This document shows positions 50,147-62,100 of a stretch of DNA of 64,000 nucleotides, one piece after another (within the stretch, counting starts at the first letter, position 1; each line of letters starts with the position of its first letter). The notes below the pieces were generated by a model. It made no database searches and was not told where the DNA came from. It worked only from the letters and a program-made list of their open reading frames with translations. This DNA is from Ascaris suum (Eukaryota; Nematoda; Chromadorea; Rhabditida; Ascarididae): the NCBI GenBank assembly GCA_013433145.1, contig CM024191.1, positions 2,372,501 to 2,436,500 on the forward strand, given 5' to 3'. The position numbers were made by a program, and so were the translations under genes.

Positions 50147-50544
50147 CTGAAACCTCAGATTTTTCAAGTTCTATCTTCCTGCTGCTTCTTTTTCCTGGAT
50201 ATTTAAATTTCATCCATATATCCGTTGCTTAGCACTCGATTACCACGTTTGGTATTATCAGCACTGCAGTCGATATTTCAAATGATCTACACATTTCGAC
50301 TGGATTTCCACTAATAGGTATATGCGCATAGCTGCACCTTTCACGCCTAGCCTAATTGGTACAGTTCATTCAACGCAACCAGCCCATTCATCTCATTCAT
50401 CGCAGCGCATTTAGATTCAAGCCAACATATAGCTTATTCCTTCAGGCTTGTTTGAGTGTCGGCTTGCGAAGACTTATTTTTGGTGGCAGATCAGTTGAGT
50501 CTAGGAGTCATTGCATTGCATAAATATGAAGTCATTGCAAAACA

Positions 50545-50700
50545 TAAATATGAGCACGAGCATAGCAAATTCAATGTTCTGTAACACTCATAATATTACT
50601 TACGATGAAATAATGCAATCCACAATTAAATAAGTTTTTCTCTTTGCTACAAGCGATGTTCAGATAATGGCATTGTAGGTTGGCATTGAAAATTGAATTG
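50545..50700. repeat. 156-bp direct repeat, copy 2
   Basis: Partner of 48380-48535, same orientation, about 2.2 kb away. The close match suggests a fairly recent duplication or two young copies of a short interspersed element. Confidence 0.88.
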
Positions 50701-51718
50701 GCAAACCGCTCTAAGCGAAACAATTGTGACTGTTTCATTAGCTCTTGGACTGAATATTCAATAACGAAGTGAAATCGAGTTGGAAACCAGGCGAGATTGA
50801 AGTCAGAAACACTTTTCCGCGAGTGAATAGAGAGAGGGGGGGAGGGGGGGAGGAGAGAAAGAGAGAGGGATCTTTATTCATAGAAGAATAAAGAAGACCG
50901 CCATGAAGGCAGTGGAATATAAGAATAACACGGAATAATACACGGCTTATATCTTTTTGCAAATTTCCACTTCCATCTTTATTAATTTGGAGCATATCAG
51001 CATGGCCTAGAATTCGCTACGAGAGTAGCGCCGTTAACGATTGCTCGGAGATATTCATTATTCGATTGCCGTTTTCATTGAAACACTCTCTGTGGAGCAA
51101 AAAATCGTCACATACGGGTTTTTCTCTTCTTTCTGTTTCTTGCTGTCATTCTTTCTTTCTCTCTTTCTGTAGCTACCCGATCGGAAGCTAGTGTTTTGTG
51201 AACCTGATTCCTTGACTTACTGATGCTCTTTTGGGAGGGGTCTTTTCCGCTTTCTCTCAGAAAAACCTAAGACCGGTTTTTCGGGATTCTTGCCTAATGA
51301 AAATGTGACAACGTTGATCAAGAGTCGAAATTCAATTGCATGTGAAGAAAAATTTATAGCTCTTAGCAGAAGTGAAATTGTGTTCATAGTCTATGCGGTT
51401 TTAATTCCTTCATTAAAAACACTGGTGTAAGCACTACTCTAAATAAGGTGATAGCTCAACGCCATACTACTGCTTTTCTAAAATAGTAGCATTCTTTCGG
51501 TTGTGTTATTTGTGATTCATTTTAAAATACGATCAATTGTTATGATGCCAAAGCTCTCACAATAGCCTTCAAAAATCATATAATTGTATCGTTAACGAAA
51601 ATTGCGTCGTGCTGTTTTATTGACATCTCGAATAAACGTGCAGAAATTGCAGAAAAGATTATTTCCAATAATTGCAATGATACATAATAAAAGTGCATTT
51701 TTGAATAATGGACGTGAC

Positions 51719-52084
51719 TTATTCTATGCGTTCATTTATTCCACTCAAAACAGGCTTCGAATCGTGCCGTTTATGGAATATCCCGCTGGTTTTGCTAAAT
51801 TCTTCATTGAACATTAGTAGGGATACTGCACTTGCCCCACTATCTTCAACGAACATTTTCAAGCAAATAGATGTAAAAAGCAGCTGATTTGCATCCACGA
51901 TCACCTGTAAGGGCGTGCCAGCATAGTTTGTGCATATATTACACTGTGCTTGTCCTAAGTTGCTGTCTATTGCAGTCTCTCGGTATTCTCTCAATTTCAT
52001 TCTTTGAGGCATCCAGGTAGTTGTCGCTGTCTTGTTCTCTCGCGTTGAATATGTGTGCTGTTGTGTGTCTATCTGCATCGCCAC
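51719..52084 (-). CDS. Candidate minus-strand coding stretch, unknown product
   Basis: An unbroken 121-codon frame with ordinary protein composition (TAIDSNLGQAQCNICTNYAG, later FVEDSGASAVSLLMFNEEF). The nearest ATG is at 52078. A good internal donor (CAG|GTGATC, exon end 51905, phase 0) would join in phase to the exon at 50146, but the frame also remains sensible beyond it. I do not recognise the protein. Confidence 0.3.
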   Translation of the reverse strand: MAMQIDTQQHTYSTRENKTATTTWMPQRMKLREYRETAIDSNLGQAQCNICTNYAGTPLQVIVDANQLLFTSICLKMFVEDSGASAVSLLMFNEEFSKTSGIFHKRHDSKPVLSGINERIE

Positions 52085-55000
52085 ATTATCGACATTTCGT
52101 TTGCAATCAGAATTTAGCTAGATATCATCATTTATGATAGAGCTTTCCATAGGAGTGTTTCCATAGGAGTGCATTTATACGCATGGCAATTAACGAAATG
52201 GCATGCGACTTATACCATATCTCGCACACTTAGGAGAATTTTTTAATAAAAGGAAGCTATTTCTCATCGAACTTACTTTCACTTCACATACTGAATAGTC
52301 GTATTGGAAAGTGTGTAGGTTCCTTCTTATCGAAAGTCTCGGGAAGTGTAGTGTGTTACATCAAGATCGTCGTCGACTCAAGTTTCCTCGTCATCTTATC
52401 CGCATCCGCACTCACTGTTTCGGATCAGTGGATTGGTGATTCATAATTGATCTGTTCGCCTACTGCAACGATTGCTGTGACCTGATGGCTGTATTACTGT
52501 TGTAAAGAGGATCCTATATTTATAAATGAAGCCTTGACGATAACACCATTTCTACACGGAAACTATGAATAATGGAATATTTGACTGATGCATCTGTGGT
52601 GGTGCTGAAATGCAGTTCGTAGCATATTCAATCATATTTCAAGAGCGCATCGGAAGAAGGCTTTAGCTTTAATATTTACCTGATCTGAGGTATTCGAACG
52701 GGCGAATATTTTCTGATTTTTTAGTTTCCTTGTGCTAACTCAATATTTCGAAACAAAAAATGCTATTTGAACTTAGCTTATATTTGTTTGATTATATTGA
52801 CCTAAATAGAAAGCTGTCCTTGAAACTGTTAGTTTATGGTTGCCGAAATTACGCATCACTTGCAACATAAAGCTATTTGTCTTTTAAGCCAAATGTTCGC
52901 CGAATACTGTTGAAGTGGAGAGCGTTCTATTGTAGATTTCAGCATTCAGTGCTTGCCAGCTGCGTCATGCCTAAACAGATGATGAAATAAGGTTTAGTGC
53001 GGTTCAAAAATTTGCATACATTAACAGCGATTAGTACCCCTCCTCAACGTATCTTAACGCCGAAATATGTTTGAAATTTTAACTCGCAGGTGAATCAAAG
53101 TTCACGCAGATTTACACTGCAGAAACGTTTCGACCAGCGCTACTAATCTTCATGCCTAATCACAATCAAGTATAGGCATCTCAACGTGCTCCCTCACTTC
53201 TTCTCCCCTTCCCCCTCCTTCAGCTCCCGACATCTATTCCCAAGATGTTTTGTGCGGGAACGTTATGTGGTCAAAATTGTGAGAATTAATTTCTGGGGAG
53301 ATTTGTAGAAAGCGTATTTGACCAAAGGTTGTTTGCCCAGTCTGCGGGCAGCGGAAGTTCGCGTCCTTAAAATCGTTTCTGGTAAAAGTGAAAGAACTCT
53401 AACATGTTCAGTGGATGAGCGTAACTTAAATCGACGGGGCCAAGGAGTTTTGCATTTTGTATGGATGGCTTTTGCGTAGTCTGCCTCCAAAATTATCGAG
53501 TTGTATGGGTTGCTACTAAGAAATCCCAAATTTTCCATCTCATGTGGATACTTGAATCGCGAGGACCTCCTTACGAATCTGATTCATAGTAGCACATACG
53601 GTCAAGGTTCTGTTTTTAGTTGCATTTACGATTACTCGACGCGCTGGATTATTCACAACATCATTTTTTGCTTCAAGAAGCTGTTAGAGTGGCTTCAACG
53701 AAATCACCCACCTCATCGTACTTTTGCAGTGTTTTCAAACGACTGTGCAAATCGTAAATGCAGAGTCCTCTCACAAGTATATAAACAGCGACACAATCGC
53801 TGTCTGAAGTGCAACAACTCAATTTGCGATCCTCGATGAACATCTTATCATATTCTGGTGTAGGACACACTCACAGCTAGCCATCGCACAACTGTGTTGC
53901 TGTCTATGAACAATACACCGTACTCGAGCTGTAAACCATTGTTTCAAAATAGAGTTTGAACCGCGCAGGAATACCTCTTTCCATCTTTTTTTCTTCCCCT
54001 TTCAGTTTGTTTACCGAACATTTTATGATTTTCAGCAATTTAAATAGCTAGACGTAAAAGAAACGACTGAAACAGTTGAGAAAATTGCTAGCTATAACTG
54101 AGCATCAAAACACTGAATTTACAGCTATCGGGCTTTTTTCCCACACAAGAGCAATCTCCCCGTATATATTTCAATTCCCCAATGCTGTAATTAATGCTTG
54201 GCAATAGGGCAATAGGTGAATTTTGAAGTTTGAATTTCCGCTATGAATTTTATGCGAATAGATGGTGATACATGAAAAGTGTTATTCAACTTCATGAAGG
54301 AATTCATTGACTCGGAAATTTTTAATTCAAAAATCGCTCTCCAAAATTCTTCCAGAATTTGAGAAGGAATTTCGTGTGCATCATTATAGAACATATCGCA
54401 AACTGCGTACCGTTTATAGGTGGCATGTAATTTCTACAGTCGGTTGTTATACGTTGAAAGAATACTAAATTTTCGACTTTCTAAAGGCTAGTTTACTCGT
54501 TGTGGACGTTGTGGACTGAATGACCACTGACCTGAGTCCAGTGTTAATGAAAAGTTCTCTGCAAAATTTGACATCTTACAATCGGCTATGGACATTGCTT
54601 GGATCAGTCTTTTGAAATACATCGAGAATTTTTTAAAGTGGGCTCTTTAAGTTTATGGGCTGTACTGAAAGAATCAAGCTGTATAAACGATAGAAGAGAG
54701 CTTTTCGCCAAAAAAAACTGGATTTTTTGAACTGTTTATGATTGAAACAGAAAAAAAAACGGCCAAGCAGTCCAAACCGATAGTAACGGTCTTGGCAGGA
54801 AAACAGAAAGATGTCTTTTTGGTCAAGAAATGGAACTTCTTAAATAGTTTACATTATCTTCGATAGGCAACCGAGCCTTCGAAAAAGGATGGCCTGTTTG
54901 GATAAGTCGTATAGAGAGCAGTGATTGTTACATCTTAATATTGTTGGTGAATGTGGCTAGCTATTTACTTTCGGTGTTTTTTTTTTGTCTTAGAAAAGCG

Positions 55001-55860
55001 GCACCCGCTCCATATGTCCATCCATTTTTCGCCTTGGGCGTTGAAGATATTGCTCTAAAAAACCGTTAAGCCATTCCTTTGTCAAAGTGTCCAGTAGGTC
55101 GCACCACATACTTGTTGAGACCTTCGTGGTTTTTGGTGAGGACGGTTAAGGCAATTATGAATTTTTCGATATCGGAGAGGTTGGATACGAGGTGAAGTCT
55201 CATCTGCTTTGCGTTTTCACCCGTCCTCTCTATTTCTTTTGCTTTGACGTTTAGTGATCTATGCTTCCACAGTTTATAAGTTGTCAGATCAAGCTGGTGC
55301 ATAGCAGCATGAAATTTGATATACTACAATCTTTGAACTCAAGCAATCCGTTCCGTGTAGAAATGCATTCTTGTTAGCACTTTCCAACTTACCACTTCAT
55401 GAGGTAAAGTTGTAAACTACTCGCGTAAATTTTGGCGTTAATAATTCTAAAAGCCTCAACAATAAGTCTTATGCAATAATTTGTCCTTTTCAGCCCTAAT
55501 AGACTTGCCGGTGAGAAGACTAAATTTGTTTTCTCTGATCTAATATCGTGGGTCCTTTTGGAAGTTGGTTTTTTATCGTTATTGCTATCCAAAAACGCAT
55601 ATCGCAGCTTCTGCAAAAATTTACCACCCCCTCAAGTGCATATGTGTCGACGACAATCTCAGATGTGGTCATTGTAACTCTGTCCCGACTGTCGAGAGTC
55701 ATGTCTTTCAAAGAATTGATAATTACTCAAAGGCGGACACTGCTACTTCTTTCGGATAGCCTCAGTCTTCCGACATGATCCCTTTCAGCCCTCAGTTTCG
55801 AAAAGATCACTCAAGAACGTCCTCGCATCATCCTCTCTACGTTTTCATTTTTTTTTTCAG
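52085..55860. other. Stretch with scattered coding-like frames, no gene model
   Basis: Minus-strand frames 53263-53538 (Arg/Lys-rich, 91 codons), 53673-53870, 54191-54394, 55066-55302 (78 codons, helical) and 55520-55711 look partly protein-like, but I could not join them by phase or recognise them. A plus frame 53501-53839 overlaps two of them. They may be exons of an undetected gene or transposon debris. Confidence 0.3.
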
Positions 55861-56127
55861 CGGCCTTCATATGAAACGTGATAGAGGGTATCACTGTGCT
55901 TCGAAAATCTTTACGGTCCGGAACAGTGAACGCATTTTTGTTTGTGAGCGGGCTAATGGTGCAATGGATAACTGCTTGAGACGTTCGCATAGAGAATGGC
56001 TATCGGATTTGACAATTGCCGGTGAACCGGAATGTATGTCGATCTTGTATGCCGAATCATTGCTAGGCCCAAATGAATTATTTTCACGGTATGGCAATGA
56101 TGCACGACGGATATTTATGGGACAGAG
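55861..56127 (+). CDS. Ser-rich gene, exon a
   Basis: Acceptor T-run + CAG; donor AG|GTCATT, phase 1 in, 2 out. 88 full codons. It holds the only ordered-looking part, with KIFTVRNSERIFVCER followed by SHREWLSDL. The strand-strand-then-W-helix order is faintly like the end of a PH domain, which is inference only. An earlier GTATGG donor (56089) exists but would not match the next phase. Confidence 0.6.
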
Positions 56128-59100
56128 GTCATTGTTTTTTCCTTTTTTTTTGCCGTTTTAATATTTAATTTCAATGAGCGTATTAGTTTACTTTATTGCT
56201 CATATTTACAAATTTTAGCAAAGAGCAAATTATATTTAAATAGCATTCATATACGAGTGCATCTCTCTAAGTAATTTCAACTGGTGGACCAAAAAAGATG
56301 CGGAAATCGATCAACGTGATTTGCATCATGTTGCGATTTCTTAGCCGAATTCCCTCTCGAATCTTCTTTTTTAAACGAATTATAGGCACTTAACTAGGTC
56401 ATAAATTGAAGGACGTTAGTTTTTTAATGAGCGGAGCACCAAAAAAAAACCAATATCTGATTGAGGGGTTGGGCGAATGAGCAGTCATATCGGAAAGAAA
56501 AGTAGCCTATGCGATGGTTCGACAAAATCTTTAAATCTTTTCATGCAATATATTCGTCCGATAAACTGAATAGTACTGAATAGTACATTATGCAGCACTT
56601 TCCTAGATAGCTAACTGACCAGTCCACTTAGAAGAGTTCAAAAACCAAAGTGACCAGTAATTTCAAGTAATTGGACTTTACAAAACGGCCGAGTATTTCT
56701 ATTTATTGTGCCTTATTCCGACAGTCTGAATTTTTTGACCACTCTGTGTAAAGGAGGAATTCGGTGACATCCTCCAGCTTCCGCTTTAGCCTCCGCTCCA
56801 ATCTTGGAATCGAGTGCTTCCACGCCTGTCTGTTTGCCAAAATGGTTCTGCTTACTTCTACCTGGCCTGTCATTGGTGCAGTTGTTGAAAAAAATTGTTC
56901 ACGTAGAGAGAAAGTTTTAGAGCGATCGTGTTTGATCTTGATCCTCTCATAGTTCCATCGAGTGACATTCTCCAAGTTCATGTGAAATGCCGAGGAGGTT
57001 TGGCCAGGAAGCCTTTCGATTCCTTCAAAAATTCACCGCAGCTTTGTGGAAATTGTGAATGTTCCAGAAATTCTTTTACATTTTTTCCGGTCTATGGCCG
57101 TTCGACGGGAAGTGACTGGAAGCATAACTTGTTCTGACTTGATTCGTTTCCTTCATTTAAAAAAAGGTCTGATTAACGATCCATTCTTCTAGAACCCTCT
57201 GGACACTCGTCCACTCACATCCTGTGTTGTTATAGATATCCTATGGAGAGTGTAGGAACTACATGCGAGGTACCCATAAAGCCACAACGTTGTATCGCCC
57301 GTATGACCTCACTAGGATGTACTGATGTGATGACCGCTTCAACTCCAATCGACAATCTGCGCCAAAAGACCGATAAGTTGACAGTGAAATTTGGCCACCC
57401 ACGAATGGGCTGCTCACAAAGGTTTCTTTCATTTGAAGTTTTACACCTAGACTATGAGGCTGAAATGAGACTGCAAACTTCGCTAGTGACCTAAAAACTT
57501 TGGTCGGATGAATTTGCTTGATATTTTTATGACACTTTTGTTGATAATATATGTTAAGCGTTCGGATATTTTGAATCAATGAATGATATAGGAAACTGGA
57601 CTGAACAAGATTTTAGAACGGATTTGGATGTGTGTGAGTGTGAGATGATGCAAAACTCACTAAATATCTTATAGCTTTGTTTCATTAGCGGTAACGATTA
57701 GGTGTTTACCCTAGGAGATGAAGCAATGAACATCGTATATGATGTCCTCATTTGTTGTGTTTTCGGTCTTTTTTTTCGTATTCGTCGTGGCAGCAAAAAA
57801 TAGTGAAAATTTCTTTAGCACCTTTTTTTTAGGGCGCTTAGCATTACTACTCTCTCCAGAGAACGGGAACGTTGAGTGTAAACACTTCTGATTTTCAATG
57901 TCCGCTCCTGCTCGCAGAAAAATGATGTTCTGAGAAAATGCCGCATAATCTGTGGAGACATTAGTGAGCGTGAAGGATATAGGTGAGACAACAATAATAG
58001 TTATATTATTACGAAAACATTTAGGTACTACGGAACTTGAAATTTAGACTTAAAGAAAAATTTAGTTTCATTGAACTAATTTTGTTTACTTGCGGACTAA
58101 GTGAAAATTATTTCTGGCAAAAGGATCACCTTCCCTTTCTTCCCCCCTCCCCCCCCCCCCCCCCCCAAAAAAAAAGAAACTTTCGAGGTGAAATCAGCAC
58201 AGTTAGAAAAAGTCCTGTGACAGAGTACAGTAATAATGTCAGACGGATGAGGGGTACGTTTATGAAGTTCTGTAATTTGGAGGATGATAATTTCTGCGGT
58301 GAAATTGACTGATAAAGATCAAATAGTGATGTATTAGAAAGAAAGGTTTTATTATGCGGAAGAGGAGGAAAATCTCCTGCACGAGTGAAGATTTAGAAGG
58401 AACGAGATGGTATCTCCCCTCGTCACGCCCATTCTTCGTGGATAATTGCTCACGCTATACTATTAACGGGTGTTTGTGGCACATATAACTCGCACAAAAT
58501 ACCTAAAGCCTCGGTTGCAGGACGAAGAAACCGTTCTGAGGGGGGGGGGGGGGAGGGGAAGGATGTATTAGGGGTCTTTATTAAAGTCTATACTGTACCA
58601 TATGTCACCCAATGAAATTGCTGCTCGTTACGTTTTCCTTCTTTTGATATTTTCAGGCCGGTGAGCGCGATGATGAGTGACGAATTAGTACTACGGGCAC
58701 ATGGGGCAGCAATGAACCACTACACAGCTGATCATTTTCACCCATCAAGAAGAAACGACGATGCGAGGACATTGATGCACTTTAGTGCAACATTGCCGAC
58801 GCATCTTTCAGGATGTCGCAATAGTCGGAGTTTGCTGCACTGCGATTGCTGTAACTCTTCACATCGTCATTCGACATGCTATGAGAGTAGTGCTTCGACA
58901 AATGCGCCAAACTGTGTCGAGAAATTTGATACGACCTCCTCGACCGTTCTTGTAAATTCACCACATCAACGCGGAAGCCCCCACGACAACTCTCGGCACG
59001 TGATCAGTTGCTATGATCTGCCGCCATGTCAATCAACTGCACCTCCAGCTCATGCAAAGTCCAACCACAACAGCGATATATTTACTAGTAACTTTCCGCG

Positions 59101-62100
59101 CCAGCGTATCTGCACATGTCGTTTGGGGTCGGCTTCCCGAGTGAGCGTGACCGGAAGCATCCTCAATATAGCGGTGTCTGGAGAAACTTCTTCACGTTCA
59201 ACCTTCTCACCAAGCCTCTACTTGTCACCTGAAAGCGAGCTGTCACCGTCTTCTGCACAGGATCCTTCTCACCATGGTTAGAGTTTCCACTTGAGGGTTT
59301 GCCGGCAGACATATTGAAATAGCTGAAATGAACCTAATGAGACCGTCGAAAGTGATACGATGATGTTCACTTATATCGTTGGCAAATAATTAGAGATTAA
59401 CGAAATTTGTTGCGTTAGAAAATTATGTCATCTGCTGAATAAATTATCGTTTTTTGAGAGTAAAATTTTTTATTCATTCGGGTACGTATCGATGGAATCG
59501 CTTTGATGCTCGAAACAGCTTGTGTTTGACATTTCTGAAATGCTTACAATTAAACTGTTTTCTTCACTCTCTTCTTTGCACCAATAAATTTCATTGGCGG
59601 ATATCTGTCCGCTGTATTTAGTAATCCACCATTTAACATCATTCCATTAACAGAGATCATAGAGGTGAAGAACATAATGGAGCAGCTAGTAATGTTCAAA
59701 CAGCCGCGCATAAAAATGAGCATTTTCAAAAGAGGTCGATAACTATATAGCCTCATTTTGTCACCTTCAATTCCACTTTCGATTTAGCACTGCTAATCTT
59801 TCCCTCATATCTCCAGTTTTTTCCGGATTTGCCGGAAATCTTCCTGAAGGGAAAATCTTGATCACGTCATATTTGAAAATTTACTACTCTGAGTGATGGC
59901 GTACTACACTGCAGTGCAGAGCGAATTCATTTCTTTGTTAAATTTGGACATCCGCGCCTTATAACGAGGGATACTATTCCTCTATCACAACGGCGAATAA
60001 TTTCCGTTTACCCATTTCTTAGTAGTAGCGCAATTCTGAGCATATTGCAAGATTGACTTTCGCACCGGCACAAAATGTTGCCTTCGTTGCAGGTGGATTA
60101 AAAGACGAAAGACGTTCTAAAAATAGCGATGTCGGCATATGCAACAATCTTCTGTCGCCGGTATTACCACCCACGCACAACCGCGATAATATGTGTCGAT
60201 GCACGAATGAGGGTGATGTGCACTGTGTTGAGCATATATCCGCGAGCGAGACGCGCCATTCCCCAAACGATTGCATTAAGCGCCTCTCTGCGGAAGACTC
60301 CATAAGTGAAGACTCCGGAAGTAGTCGAACGTTGTGCACTGATACGCTTTTCTGCTCTGAACACAACAACGGGAAGGAAACGTTAGCTATTTTCATAGTT
60401 TTTTTTGTTTACCTAGAGCTAAGGCATAGATGTATTGTTTCGTATCGTTGCTGACATTATTTATTTATTCGCTCGTTTATTTGTTTAGTAGTTTTTTAAA
60501 GGCTACGATCATTAACGAAGGCCTTTAAACAAGTAAAGAACGAATCTCATGTGCTATTTTAAAAGATAATGAATATTTGTGCTCACCCTAGTGGCACTTC
60601 GACTTCGGCGGTATTGGCTTTCATGCAAAAAAGTCTACTTTTCAGGAAGGATCATTCAAGTGAAATGAGAAATAGTGAGCAGTTTGGTTCCACCATAACT
60701 ATTCATGTCCCATCGCCGACCTCATTCTCGCGCCAAGACGTCGCTTCAAGTGGTACACAGGTAATCGTGAAATTTGGGCAATCGCTTTCTCTGCTCTCAA
60801 AAGGATGGCTCATTTACACTACGCCTTTATCTTGTTCTTTTTCTCTCCCCTGATAATACCAAAGGCCAAGGTTACTATTTGTGATTCAGTTTCAGAGCAT
60901 GTCTGGTCGCGAACCCATAAAAGCTGAATCGTCACCGTTAAAAGCGGATGTTAACTTGAGCTGCAGGCGGATGCCACCAAGTTACTCCCAGGTTAGCTTA
61001 TTTGGCCTCCACTAGCTAAAAAAATATCCAGTATAGAATAACCGCGCATTGTTTGTATTTCTTTGTAAAGGCCATTGGAAGCGATCGCTGTGATGAAGTT
61101 GTTAAGCAAAAGTGTTTGTATTGTAGCGCATTTGATGCTATAGATGCATCTAGTATTAGGTCAGTTACATCCAGTATCAGATGCTATAGACACGTCCAGT
61201 GAGAATGTACAGTGCAGAAGGTTGAAAGTCTTCACTCATTGTTCAAAATTTTTGAAGAAACATGATGAGGTTAGAAAATGAAATTCTGCTGCACTTTATC
61301 TATACAACAAATAAAGTCCTGATTCTTGTTCAATCGTAAGTATGAAAATCGCCTAACGGTAGCAATTACCTATGATGGCGATCGCCTTTCCCGTTGCATT
61401 TTCTATGACCCTTTCCACATCCATAGGATTTAGTTATATTTCACCTTACATCGGTTCGTACCAACACGGAATGGAGACAAAATCGGAGTCTGCTCTTTTT
61501 CGAATCTCAAGAGCGATGTGCCATAGCAAAGTAGTGCAGTCTATGCTTATTGAATTCGAATAAGTGTGCTTCACATTCTCAGCAAGTTTGTTCTCAGGAA
61601 TTTTTGTGTTGCATTTGTGACGACTCCTGTACTGGTGATTTTAGCTGCGAATAATTCACGAAGGAGATCGAACAACTTCACGGGTAATGCTTGGTCAGTC
61701 GCCATTGTTTGTCGGTGGATCGCCCGAGCAAACAGTTGTTTTCGCAAACAGGTGAGAAGGGGTTGTTGCTATACTAACGATAACTTCATTTACACTGCGA
61801 TTGACCAGGTCGGGACCATTTGTTGTGCGGCACACCCCAACCCGATCGACTTTTTGAAGCTGAGTGCATGCTGACACAGCATAAGACTTCCTTTCTGTTT
61901 CACATATACTTCCTTTTCGAAGGTGTTCAGTGAGGTGGGATTTATTGATGCAAACTAGTCGACACAACAGCGCTTTGGGTACAGATTCTAATTCAATTCG
62001 TGACAGCAATACAACTAAAACGAATATTCGAATAAGAGAGATGACAACGAAGACTGTTGTGGTGTGGCTTGCGAGCCCAAAACTTCCTCGGTGATCCCTC

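Noticed and set aside
53501..53839. 112-codon plus-strand frame
   Set aside because: Overlaps two minus-strand frames of equal plausibility, with no domain and no supported splice sites.
61583..61634. Cys-rich short exon (LCCICDDSCTG) resembling a zinc-finger start
   Set aside because: Too short to judge, available donors give phase 1 where phase 2 is needed, and no continuation with the remaining Cys residues was found.
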